NCBI GenBank assembly: GCA_014706385.1
Contig: JACGZH010000002.1
Coordinates: 2,294,001-2,358,000, forward strand
DNA length: 64,000 bases
Direction: 5' to 3'
Source of the DNA: Phaffia rhodozyma
Taxonomy: Eukaryota > Basidiomycota > Tremellomycetes > Cystofilobasidiales > Mrakiaceae
Positions 32,120 to 43,377 of this stretch are shown in pieces (the first letter of the stretch is position 1; each line of letters starts with the position of its first letter). Both the position numbers and the translations under genes were made by a program. Below the pieces are notes generated by a model. The model did not search any database. It had not been told where the DNA came from and saw only the letters and a program-made list of their open reading frames with translations.

Positions 32120-34950
32120 TCAATCCGACCGACGTGAAAAGCCATCTAGAGGTGAGACCACTCTCAACGGATCTTCCTGGGCGTCCTTCAGCAAGAAATC
32201 TGCTCTGAACCTATCAGGCGCTTGAATCCTTGCCCATTCGAGGTACAATCTGAACACATATGCTGTCTATGAATGATTCCGCCCGCAAGTGTCAAAAATA
32301 CAACACCGTCAGAGGTCTTCTATGTGCATGCGTGAAATACAGGGAAAGGTCACAAAAGGAGGGACAATTAAGGACCCGTACCATATCTTCCTTCCTCCAA
32401 AAACTGAGGGACCATTCTCGTCCGCTCTCAGCGATCAACGCCGCTAGGTCATCCTCACCTGAGAGGCCTTCCGAATCATCTCCTCGGAACTTCATATCCA
32501 GGAGAACCACCAGTCAGTATATTATCTCGATTGTATGAACAAGTAATAAGTCAGGAAACTCACAAAATTAAGGATCTCATAGACATCAGAGTAGTCTACC
32601 TTGACAGGAACGTCTTTGTAAGGAAAACAGAGAAGGAAATATATAAATCAGTATACTCAACGCAGAAGGAGTCCTCCTCCTCACCAGGTCGCGAAATGTC
32701 CCATGCTGAAAGAAGAAAAGAGTAACGTACAATGAAGCCATGGTTGAATTCGATCAGTCCAGAATTCCGGATGGACTGTGGACTTGAGAACCAAAGATCC
32801 ACTGGTCATCAATCGCTTAAATCTAGCGGACCAAGCGTTTCCATCGACGTCGAGTTGGTACTTGTATGATGATTGTTCTTCGACATTTAAAAAATCCTTG
32901 AATGCCAGTTCATCCTTGATATCTGCGCATGTCCCGTCCTTCTCATCACATTCTGTATTGAGGCAAGAGAAGATCGTTAGTAAAATTATGTATTGAGCAG
33001 CTATGAATCGTATTTCGTAGTGGACGAGCGAATCCATAAGAGTTCTGTAAGCACGTACGAACAGGTTCGGACACAAAGGCGACGTCCATCATAAGCTTAT
33101 TTAGATCAGCCTGCCGCTTTTTCTCAATCATTCTCCCCAGTATCATCTTGTCGTCATCAGCTTCTGCAAATGCCAATGTCCTCGGCGAAGACAACATGTC
33201 GATCATGCTGCTCTTAACACCCCTGTTCTTCTTGCCTACTGGACCCATCAAACCGACCAACCTCGATCTATGGTTCTTCCTCCAATCGATCTGCTTGTTG
33301 AATATCCCACCCGTGTTCTTTCCTCTCCAAAACAACCTCTTATCTGTTTTCTCTTCCCATCTCTTGACTTTGTCGTTCGGCCCAATATCTGACCATCGTT
33401 CGGTGGGCACACCTAGTATGTCCGAATGAAGATTCGTTTTTGACAGCGAAAAGTAAGGCATAAGTTCCGATTGAGTGCCTGGTCGGAGGGAAACAAACGT
33501 TCCGTGCAGAGAAAGCACATCAGGATGATTACAGAGATCCATCGATGCCGAATGAGAAGAGATGAACGTCTTGTCGGCGTCGACAGCGGCGACGGTGGTG
33601 ACTTTAGAGTTGATACCGTACTTGCCCAGAGACGTGTTTTCTGGACAAGCGGCCATCCAACCAGCTTGGGAACTAACGACCTCGTTTCTGATATCGAAAA
33701 CTGCGCCGCGCGGATGAAAGGAAGAATGAGAAGAATGAGAAGATCAGGCAATTTGACAGAAGAAGAATCACTCGAAGAAAAACACTCACATTCGTTGTCA
33801 TCAGCATGATCTAACAGATCCTGCTTGTGGGAATGACTGATGAACCTTGTTGGAGAATCATGAATCGAATATACCGCAGTAAAGTCTGGAATGAATTGAG
33901 CAACACGCTCAATAAGCTCGATCTGACCGAGTCGTCTATCGTCCGAACCAGCGATCGCTCGTGCATCGTACGTCACATGGGAAGAATTGACTTGACCGTT
34001 CCTGACAGAGATAGTGAACATGTCTGGAAGGCTTTGGATCCGGGCCAGACGTTCCTGGATCACTGACGGACGAAGGGCTCGGAAGGGGGCGAGGTCTCGG
34101 TGAATTTGGTCGTATTCATCCAGAAGTTGAACATTATGTTCACTATACCCGACAGAACAGAACAGAACAGAACAGAACAGAACAAAGGAGAATGTACGGC
34201 AATCAGTCTTACGAACAAACTAAGGAAACGTAGTGAATTTCACTATTGAAAAAATAAAAGGCTTTACCGGCACCATTTCCACCACTGCTCGAACCCCTTC
34301 GGAGGGTCAATATAATATCTTCGTTTGTACTCCGCAACAGCTTCTGCAAGTGTAGTTGACTGCTGCGCAAGCTTGTCGTTCCATTCCTTCCTGGCAGAAT
34401 CCATAAGCTGATAGATTGGATGTTGGGAAACCGGTAATGAAGGATCGAGATGGAGGAGTCCGTCTGGGCTGACGGAGTGAGTGATCGAATGCGTGCTGAC
34501 AATATCGTCCTTGACAGGGGTAAAAGCAACCTTATCTTCTTTCCGACTAGAACCAAAAGAAGAATCGAGTATGGAAAGTCTGACCGAAGAATGGAACAAC
34601 GGTTGTCTGAGGCGATCAACCGAGGCGACTATATCCGGCGTTGATCGATGCATGACTGGCCAGAACACAAAGAAAATGACAGAAAGCACAAAGAGAAGGA
34701 AGACTCTTCTTCTGGGAATTATTTTCCGACGGGAAGTCACGTAGGATGATAGGTTGGTCGGCACGTTCTCAGATCGGTTGGCTTTACCATATGGGTCGTC
34801 CAGGTTATCATCGATACTCGACTTGTGCCTTCTGCCTTGAGCCCGTTTGGCTTTAGGATATTGGTGAGAGGATAGGATGGCCGGCCGATTGGATAGCGGG
34901 GATTCAGCCTCGGAGACCGTCCGATAAGGGTTTGTGCTGAGAAACATCAT
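32120..34950 (-). CDS. CXT1: CAP10-family beta-1,2-xylosyltransferase-like glycosyltransferase
   Basis: This is a Golgi type II membrane glycosyltransferase like Cryptococcus Cxt1p, which adds beta-1,2-xylose to mannose in capsule polysaccharide and glycosphingolipid. A cytosolic N-terminus with basic residues (SRRKIIPRRR) precedes one span (VFLLFVLSVIFFVFW). A stem follows, then YYIDPPKGFEQWWKWC, a hallmark of the family. Next come DFTAVYSIHDSPT, RLFWRGKNTGG and NKQIDWRKNHRSRLVG. The CAP10 core is YKYQLDVDGNAWSARFKRL, then GSLVLKSTVHPEFW and HYVPVKVDYSDVYEIL. The C-terminus ends VSPLDGFSRRSD. Roughly ten exons. An AGAAC microsatellite lies in one intron. The symbol is assigned by family likeness; paralogues of Cxt1 exist and the acceptor cannot be fixed from sequence. 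Confidence 0.83.
34154..34183. repeat. AGAAC pentanucleotide microsatellite, six units
   Basis: Six perfect AGAAC units lie inside a CXT1-like gene intron. In the transcript they read as GTTCT repeats, just upstream of the acceptor. Repeat-number change could alter splicing of that intron, but this is inference. Confidence 0.9.
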
Positions 34951-35042
34951 TCAGAGGCAGGAAAGAGGGATAATCGGTCTAGAATGGAGAAAGAAGATAG
35001 AAGGAAAGGTTGAGTGACGAGCATGAGTAACGAGAAGAAAAA

Positions 35043-35411
35043 ATGATCAACGACCGGAAGACGAAGAGTAAGAGAATGAAGAAGGACAAAAATGACGCAG
35101 ATGACGAACATGATGCTTGTTCGAGTGGGATGTTCCGGTCGTGAAGAACATAAACGGGCAAGGAGTCGTCTTGGCCAGAATCAGGAGTGATCGTTCGTTC
35201 TCCAGGATCTACCACGGCTATTCAAAAACGCCGGTCCCTCGCAGGCCGAAGAGCGACGGGCGACTCCGGGGAAATAAACAACGTGGTTTGGGAGATTGAA
35301 GCTCCGTTTGACATTGGACTCGACGATTCCCAAGAAATATTAAAGAGGATACATGCTGCCAAGAAAAGTTTCAAGGAAAGTTGGTCCTCAGTGAAACCTG
35401 TGTTCCGCTGA
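35043..35411 (+). CDS. Candidate small spliced gene, basic 85-residue protein
   Basis: Two exons fit: 35043-35067 (MINDRKTK) and 35179-35411, joined by an intron with a GTAAGA donor and a GGCCAG acceptor. The product would include SGVIVRSPGSTTAIQKRR and EINNVVWEIEAPFDIGLDD and end SWSSVKPVFR. It is basic at the N-terminus and helical at the C-terminus. No family is recognised. It would be divergent from CXT1 with only 92 bp between start codons. The uninterrupted, protein-like second exon is the main support. It may be chance. Confidence 0.35.
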
Positions 35412-35677
35412 AATACAGAAAAAAGATACATGGCCGGATCAAAGAGGAGACATTTCTTTCGGGTTAGTTGTCAGAAAAAACAATAGGCCTTCGATTACAT
35501 CGTCAGCAGTCATATCTCACTACTTGTTATCTCCGTTGATCAAGAACGAAGCAAAAACAGATGGGTCCATCAAAGAGAATTATATAATTAAAAAAGAGAA
35601 GAGAGAGCTAGTCGCATGAAGGGTGGTTGAACCGAAGGAACATAAAATTGGATAGATTCCAAGAGCTTCTTTATCGG

Positions 35678-36031
35678 TCAAACAAAAACACTGTCCAGTT
35701 CGCATTCGATAACAGACGTAGCTAAACGACCAGCAAAGCTCAGAGATATCTTTCGAAAGTACCGATGTTAGGATAAAAAGGGATCGTTCGTTCTTCCGAC
35801 AGGCGTTGTCTCTGTTCCGCCAAACGATTCTCGTCGCTCTGTGCCGGGTACGAGCCTTCCCTGGTATTGGCGTCGTTATCACCATCATAATCATCACCGT
35901 CGTTGTCAACATAATTGAGACACGCTTCTCTATCATTATTCATCCTCAAGTGTCGAAGCAGGATTTAAGCATAGACACAGTGAAAGAGCGCATAAATACG
36001 GTCCCAAAACGAACCTACAGAAGGTGTGCAT
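35678..36031 (-). CDS. Candidate small spliced gene, acidic protein of about 80 residues
   Basis: A three-exon model fits: 36015-36031 (MHTFC plus two bases), then an exon beginning at about 35944 with MNNDREACLNYVDNDGDD, and a last exon after an intron from a GTACTT donor (about 35764) to a TTTAG acceptor, stopping at 35678-35680. The middle exon is strongly acidic with an EQRQRLSEE helix-like stretch. No family is recognised. It starts only 90 bp after the stop of the upstream Zn2Cys6 gene on the same strand, so it could simply be that gene's 3' untranslated region. Confidence 0.28.
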
Positions 36032-36120
36032 GTATGTACCCTCCCCGCCAAAACGTATGATATGCTAACTACTATTGATCGCGTCAAACAGCAGATCCTA
36101 CAATTCTCCTAGAACACATA

Positions 36121-39100
36121 TTAACTATTAAGGACTGAGGCAGCAATATTACTGTAAGTCCTCTCGGACCAACTCGGTCGATCAGTCATCCAACTCTGTT
36201 TGTAGCATTGTCGACAGTTAAACGAATGTATGGGATTTCTGACTTACCCAAGCCTGTAGACTTCTCCGATCCGCTTCATAGCTATTATTATCACTGTAAC
36301 AAAAAAAGGGAGAGATATCGTCGGTATATGTTTCCACTGTCTTTTTGAATGTGGAGATCATCTTGAAAAGGAGACAGTTTTCACGAACGTTCGACATCGA
36401 TTGTCAAGCTCATAGCCTCTGTAACCGTTCAGTTCAGAATTGGCAATAAAGTGGATAAAAGGTAATCAGAATCAACATGTCATGGCGACGGAGAAACAAA
36501 ACAAAGGAAGGGGAGAGAGAGGAAAGGAAAATTAACCTTCGCTGTTTCCAATTGATCTGCAACGTTTGACCTCGTCTAATAAGATGTGAGCCACAACCCT
36601 CCAGCAATTCTACATTGATCAGTGTGTTTAGAAATCCCATAGAAAGAAAATGACTCTTAATTCTGAACGCCAATTTCACACCAGAGAGAGATAATTCAAT
36701 AAACACGAACCAGAATGTAGAAACCGAATCGACTGAAATCAACGTCAACAATTATATGGATGATGTTGACTACAGATCGAGCAGATAACACCGATTGCGC
36801 CCTTGCGCTTGGGTCATAATCCGCTCGTTGCTGCAAGATCAAAGCATGCGTGCTGTGTTGAGAAACGTGCCAAGTTACCAAGAACGACAAGTTGAAAGAA
36901 GAAAAAAACAAGTCAAGATCCAGACTTTTCAGGCATAGAACACTGCTGGAGAGAAGGAAGAGTTGTTCAAAGACAATCCACTTACGTAAGAATCTCGGTG
37001 TGTAGCAGTACATTCTCCACGCTGATGCCCCAATCGTCTTCGGACGACGCTGATGGACTTCCTGAACTTGAGTGATCCCGCAGCGCGAGTTCCGATTTCA
37101 AAGATGGAACTCCTCCACGACTGTCTCGTCCGCGTTACGTCAAATACTGTATTAGACGATACCCTGATGCAGTGATGCACAAAAAAAAAGATACACGTAC
37201 ACCTTCTGGGCAGGATTCATTCGTTCAAGCGGAAGCGACTTGACAAACCTCGTGACCGCATTCTGTAGCTGAATGATCTCTGGCGGTATGGGTCCTGTCG
37301 AATCAGGATTGATTCGCTGATCAACGGGTTCCTGAGGAGAGTTTTCCGTCGAGGTAGGGGTCTTATGGGAACTGTGCAAAGAGCACATGTGAGAGAGGTA
37401 TTCGTTACGGGACGATGGTTGGATGAACCAGTCCGATAGTCGAGATGCCTCGATCAAAAATAATAGAGAGATAAAGAAACAAGCCGTGTTTCTAATCGGG
37501 TCAAGAGATAATCGAGTTTTGAGTGGATGGTACCAATATGATGAGGGTGATAGGAGTATAAGAAAGTGACGAACAAGTCCCCAACGAGAGTCTGCTGGGA
37601 ATCGTCAAATAGACTATACACCGCCGTCATGGGCTGATTGTTCACTCGGTCGATCTTCAATAAGCGCAGGCACGAATGTCAACTTTGTTTCAAACACAAC
37701 GACTATATCGTTGTAGACACGTGGTCAACCTACATCTGCATATTGTTCCAGAGGTAACGGGAAAGGCGTCTCAATTTCTGACCAGTGCATTGCCTGTAAG
37801 AACGCATACTATTGTCAACATACGACAGACATTTGCTTATCTTCACAAGGTATTGATAGTAACTGACAGGAGCATATGCAGTGGCTATCGATGTACGTTG
37901 GTCCATACCCTGAATGAAACATAAAATGTTCGAAAGAATCGTATGAAGATAGTATCAGCTATAGGAGGCAGGGCCAAGGCAAAACGTCCCGTCTTGAAAA
38001 AATCCGGACCTACCCAGGCAATCCAAAACGACCAGATGCATTCCCCAAGTTCTACCGAATCTTTCGGAGACGGGATGCGCAGATTTGTGTGTACCCACGT
38101 TCTCCTGTCCGGATTACAGATATTCACTTTGGGATGGTCATGTGAATGAGAACTGAAGGGAAAACTGATTCTTTGGTAATGAGCTAGTGCGCAGAGTCGC
38201 ATTGCCACCTGAGGTCATTTGAGCAGAAACGCAAAGTGTCAACCGAGCGACAACAAGAGAGGAAAATACTTGACGCAAAGAGAAGAGTCCCACCCCTCCG
38301 AGAACCCAGCCAGTCAGGAAATTTGCTCTCAAATCTAGAATACGCAAAGCACATGAAGAAAAGCAATCCGAACCTTAACGAATCAGAAGGAGCCTTTTTT
38401 CATCACGTGTATGTTTGCATCAACTGAGGAACTCACAGGACGAGAGGGTCAAGACGGTAGCAGCTCTGATCATATCAAGAATTCGTGTATCCCATTTCGC
38501 AACTCCCTCATCGAGTTTTGCCTTGGAAATCCGGAAGAACTCATCCGCTAATGCCCGGACGGCTTCGTCAGAAGAGAACTGACTAGCGCAATGATACTGC
38601 CGTCGTTGATGGAGAAAGCCGGTAAACGAATCATGATGAAAGGTCAAACCCAAAAGACAAGAACTGAGAGGGCTTGTAAACTACCGAAGATGACATCAGT
38701 GTAAGACGTGACACACACCATAGAGAACAGAAAGGCAGGATGCGGCTGATCTTCCTTGGCCAAATTTTCTAGGCTCCTATAGGATGGATCAAACGACCAG
38801 AATAACATTGAGACACGTTCAGTACATGCCTTGGAACGCTATGCTTGATGACTAAACAGAGCGCTTGGGGTGATACTCACTTCCAAAACCTCTCGACGTG
38901 AAGCATAACTCCAAAAGATAACATTCTAGAAAAAAAGAAGTGGAGCAGTGGATCTCTGATTTCTTTTGGAAGCTCTTCTCGATCCAGAATATATGCCCTG
39001 AGAGTTGCCGTTCGATCCTGGGATAGAGGGTCTGGCAACAGTTGTTCAGTGTCGATCTGCAGGGCGGCAAAGAGATCGGAATCCATCGATGGAGGACCCG

Positions 39101-40387
39101 TTGTTACACCTTCTGCATCATTATTGTCCGATGGAGAGAACGCGAAGGCCCATGGATCTGCTATAGGCCGCGTCGGGCCAGTTTCCAGAATAATCCTATC
39201 AAGAACGTCCGTGGAGAGGAAGTCGTGACCGGTTGGATCCATTGGGTTGTTTGACATCGCATCTGAGTTCCTGATAGAATCTGAATATTCTGCTACAGGG
39301 CTAAAGCTTGTTCCCCACAGTTCCTTGAACGCTTGAGAGGAAGCCTGCTGTTTGTCGTGCTTGGATTGGCGGTTAGGATGAGAGATATTCGAAAAGGTGT
39401 TTGGATTGGAATAATTCGGCACAGGGTAAGGAAATGTTCCTAGATGCTTCTTCCTTTGAATATCAGTAAACGGTTCAGACGAATTAAACTGCATATTCTC
39501 CGATTGAAAGAGAGCTGTTTCCAGGCGGGCTAAGAGAAGACAAAGATAAACGGTTGCGCCTCAACGATCGAAGGCAAGTATTGTGCAGTCCTGGGCCGTA
39601 CGACTATAAGTGCTATGAATATTCGATACTTACTAATCTTATTCTCCAGGGCTTGAAATCTGAGCTTGGGTTGAGGTACTTCGTCAAAGCTGCATTTCTG
39701 GGAGGTCTGGACGATTAAAAGTGACACGAAAATAGAAGGAACGGGTTAAGCCCTTTTCGCCCTTCATGGGAAGGGTTCGCAAGGCGCGCGACGATGTGAC
39801 AAAAGAAAGGGACCCATTACTCTTGAACAAGTCCCGCATATCGGTCTCTCTCCCGTGCTAACATAGAATCAATTGTAATCAGTTGGTCTGGAAAGGCGTT
39901 GAGGAGAGATGTGTAAAGAGAGGTCAGAGATATACCATTTCTACGGTCAGATCAAACGTGTCACAAAAAAAGGATATACAAGAGCCAGTGAGAAGCAAGG
40001 TCGAATAAAGTCAGCACTGTATCTTGGAGAGATCAGCAAGTCAATCTCACCATCTTTCTCTTCCTATCAGATTCGATACCCGGATCAATACATGTAGAAG
40101 ACGCGAGATACGTGTGGGTTAGTATGATGATCCGATCGATACTGGTTTGATATATGTTTGGGTAAGTAGATGAGGAAGCAAGCGAGATATGGGTACCAAC
40201 CTACATGTCTGACAGCTGAGCATGTCGAATAAGTATGAGAGTTCAGACCAGAGTTGATTACAAAGAGGACGATAGAAGATAATGCATTTGTCAACCGGAA
40301 CGAAGATAGTAATGGAAAACACAGTGACAGAACTCACGCTGAGCCACGTTTGAGAGCAGTCTGATGACCAAGTGTTTCTGACGACAT
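36121..40387 (-). CDS. Zn2Cys6 fungal transcription factor with micro-exon-encoded zinc cluster
   Basis: This nuclear regulator starts MSSETLGHQTALKRGSA at 40387. The zinc cluster CQTCRKRKMKCTGERPIC, then GTCSRTSQKC, is complete (spacing x2, x6, x6, x2, x6). It is assembled from exons of 50, 15 (40201-40215), 13 (40051-40063), 5 (39936-39940) and 37 nt (39821-39857), then the exon starting at 39706. A short coiled-coil linker (RFQALENKI, TRLETALFQSE) follows. The fungal-specific domain shows LPKEIRDPLLHFFFSRM, HPAFLFSMV, VELGECIWSFWIAWVG, ERMNPAQK and SVENVLLHTEIL. The last exons give RRSLQAW and SWMTDRPSWSERTYSNIAAS, stopping at 36121-36123. Around 18 exons in all; those between 36300 and 38700 are less certain. 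The target pathway is unknown. Confidence 0.82.
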
Positions 40388-40968
40388 TCCGGATCGACCA
40401 GGATGAAAATCTAAGACAAACAGAAAAAACGAATGAAAGATGGAGGTTAACCATGACGGCCGTCCGGATGATATGCGTGTCCGATATGAGGTGCCGTGAA
40501 ACCCCATGGAACTCGTCAGCGCGTGACGCGGAAGCGGCAATCACACAACAACCATCAACCATTCCTTCCAGACGATCCATCCTTCTATCGTGTGTCTGCT
40601 GATCTAACCTTCCTTGTTGTGGATCAACATAGGAATCAGATAGTAAACGACTGGAAACACTGCTGGAATATCAACCGATCAGTCCGTTCCGTCCCCGTCT
40701 CGCTTGTCGGACCTCCCGATAGATAATGCTGCAAGGTGAGTTTGCTTTCTCCTCTTCTTTCTACTATCGATTCAACTCAGAACTGATCTTTGATATTCTT
40801 TTCGCTTGGATATCATGTTCTATTCATTTCCGTCCTGTAGAGGAGCTCTCGACGTGAGATTTCTTCCTTCATATAAGTCCTAGCCTATTTTCTTAGAGCC
40901 AAGCCGACAGAGAGTTTGTTCTCTTCGTTTTGACGTACTCTGCTTCTCGGTAACATCTGGGTAGTGAC
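40388..40968. promoter_or_regulatory. Divergent promoter of the second Zn2Cys6 gene and MED21
   Basis: The 580 bp lie between head-to-head start codons. A short plus-strand open frame (40496-40726) has no recognisable content or splice context. C/T-rich sequence precedes MED21. No specific site is identified. Confidence 0.4.
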
Positions 40969-41794
40969 ATGGACCGACTAACCCAACTACAAGACGCGAT
41001 CGAATCAGTTTGGTCCTCTTCTTCTTCATCACTTTCTCTCTGTATTCATCAACCAAGGAAGGCTGACCTCCGAGCAAGGAATTCTATGGTATATGCGCGC
41101 GTTGGTCTCCCTTCAGCTGTTTCAAATCACCTCGGCCTCGTTGGCCTACTTATCTCAAAAGACGACGTTCAAACCACTCCATCCGGATATACCCGTCACA
41201 TTTCGGATACCGGACGCAGAGACGAATGACGACGTGTTTGAGGGTTCGCTCTTTCTCAGGATTTCCGTGCTTGCGTATTTAATCGCTGTCAGATTGAGTG
41301 TCTATGAATTCTGACCTCAACTTGCTCATATTATTCCGTTTTTCCGGACATGTGCGTATCTTTCTCTGATGTCGAACCGATCTAGAAAACAAAAAGGAAC
41401 TCGTGCAAGACTTGACGAGGAAAGCGAAACAGATTGAGTATCTCATTCACGCATTACCCGATAAAGAACCCGATCACAAACGGGTACGTCTCTGTCTTTG
41501 ATTGATTCGATTAGCTCGCCGAGCTTGAACAGATGAGGGCAGCCCGACGGAAGGTTCAGTTCGTCTATCTTTCTTAAACCAGACTCAGAGGATGGAAGCA
41601 CTGCAAGTCGAAATGGACCAGGCAAACGCCGAGTATAAAGCTACCATTCAGACCGCCGGTAAGTTTCTCTCTCCTTTCTTGTTATTTAGAACTACAGCCT
41701 GATTCATTTGTTCATATCTATAGAAAGTCTACTCGAAGAAATTAACATGGTGTTCAACATCATGATCAAACCAACCGACCAAATGTCATCCTAA
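40969..41794 (+). CDS. MED21: Mediator complex subunit 21 (Med21/Srb7)
   Basis: This is a middle-module Mediator subunit that pairs with Med7 and contacts RNA polymerase II machinery. The start MDRLTQLQDAIES is the diagnostic Med21 N-terminus. The first exon is short (donor GTTTGG near 41009). The second begins LFQITSASLAYLSQKTTF and runs to PDIPVTFRIPDAE. Later exons give KKELVQDLTRKAKQIEYLI, then HALPDKEPDHKR, a charged coiled coil (ALQVEMDQANAEYKAT) and ESLLEEINMVFNIM, stopping at 41792-41794. Length and the two long helices suit the family. About six exons. A second Mediator gene, MED17, lies 1.6 kb downstream beyond UMP1. Confidence 0.88.
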
Positions 41795-42331
41795 ATTATT
41801 CATGACGAACACGCACACTTGAACCCGTCAACTCTTGCATCACCAACCAAGGAGTCATCAGAAGATCCAAAGGGTGTATGTTTGTATGTGTGTGCAGGTG
41901 GGGTTTGAGAAGATTTTGAGTGTTCTGATCATCGTAAGACTCAGACCCGCTCATCGTTTTCGACATCAGATCTTACAGTCTCCCTCTTGTTCTCGTTGAT
42001 CTCTCTTTCTTTATTTGAGCGTCTCTGTACTTGTTCTATACGGCGTCGGGAAGAGAGACAGAGGAAAGAATTCTTAGCAAGATATATGTTCAAGATATAG
42101 ATGCGCCTATGCCGATATGAAGAGTATTCCTCTCTTGATACAGCATCTGATAAATACCAAGTACCAGAACATCCGTACAGACGAACAAATGTAAAGAAGC
42201 AGAAGAAAACACATAACACTCATTTACAAGGCCTTAACGCAGATAGACATATTCACACTGTCGAGCAAGGCAAAAGAACCAGGATGGATTAGGAAGAGAA
42301 GAAAATAACAAAGGAAAATGAAACCACAAGA
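41795..42331. other. Convergent 3' region, MED21 and UMP1
   Basis: About 540 bp lie between converging stops. Open frames here are short and overlap on both strands without recognisable protein. A GT-rich run is at about 41877-41900. Nothing else is seen. Confidence 0.4.
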
Positions 42332-43170
42332 CTAGATCTTGTGCTTTCTCTCCATCTGGGACTGGAAGTTTTGAGCCTCAAAGTTTGATGATTCCGCTCC
42401 TTCATTGAGTAAGAAGAGAGAAAAGTGATGAGACGATGCATCAGCTCGTCGAAGAAGAGGCAACGAAGCAACAAGGCGGATGAAACGTACTAGAGAAGAA
42501 ATGCTGGATGTCAAGAGAAGTATCAGTTCCCTGAAGGATATCCAAGTGAAATTGTGAGGTTGAGAATTCGGGAAGAGCCGCGTCCTATTTTGTTGTCCAA
42601 AAAGTCATTAGTAAGTTTCGCTGCTGCCTGTGACAAACAGTACACGCAGAATAGAGAAAACGTTGAACATACCTGGCTGATAATCTTTCGGTCCATCAAT
42701 GACCGTAAGGGAGCTCCGAGACCGTAAGCGTTGCGTTGCATCTGAAGCTTGAGGTTAAATTGCGTTTGTTCCCACTAATGAACGAAAGCGAATTGAGCAT
42801 GCCAGAAAGGAAGGAGGACACCGAGAATATATGCCAGTACAAGCCAGAAGATTAGCGAGTTGGTCGTTAGCGATTGATGACACGGTTATATCCATCTCAA
42901 AGAAGCAGAGTAGTTCAAGCCCTCCAGCAGAAACACAAACCTCATTCAAACGTCTTTTAAATGGATCCTCCTTGATCTCTCCAGCCAAGTTTCTTCCTCC
43001 ACCGTGTCGAAGAGTATCGTGAAGACCGAAAGAGTTGGCAGTGTCTGCGAGAGAGACTGAGGGAGTCGACCGAGCCGACGGTGCAAGATGAAGAGGAGCG
43101 GACTATCGACGTAGATCAACCTTGTCAGCACCATTTCCTCGTGTGGCACAAGCTAGACACTACATACCAT
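42332..43170 (-). CDS. UMP1: Proteasome maturation factor Ump1 (POMP)
   Basis: This short-lived chaperone helps assemble the 20S core and is degraded inside the new proteasome. Recognised segments are SVSLADTANSFGLHDTLRHG, then GGRNLAGEIKEDPFKRRLNE, LQMQRNAYGLGAPLRSLMDRK and a Gln/Lys-rich C-terminus (NFQSQMERKHKI, stop 42332-42334). The conserved middle starts at the acceptor at 43103-43105, and no Met lies between that acceptor and the conserved block. The only good start is the ATG at 43168-43170, which is immediately followed by a GTATGT donor. The first coding exon is therefore just ATG. Four or more introns. It is divergent from MED17 across 207 bp that hold two E-boxes. Confidence 0.88.
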
Positions 43171-43377
43171 GCTAGTTGATGATAATAGATGATGATGATG
43201 ATGAGAAGAACTTGAGAGACGAGATGGAGGGAAGAACGCCTTCCACGTTACTCGAGAAGTCACGTGTTTCATGACATCTGATGATCACGTGACTTATCAC
43301 CTCAATACCATACGTCTTGATCACCATCATCTTGCCTTCTCTCACATTCCCTCCCTCACAACACCGGTCACGTAGCA
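43171..43377. promoter_or_regulatory. Divergent UMP1/MED17 promoter with two CACGTG E-boxes
   Basis: CACGTG occurs at 43261-43266 and 43286-43291, the second inside a TCACGTGA palindrome. They are 25 bp apart in a 207-bp bidirectional promoter. A GAT-rich run (43186-43203) lies near UMP1. CACGTG is the core of bHLH and bZIP sites; which factor binds is unknown. Confidence 0.6.
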
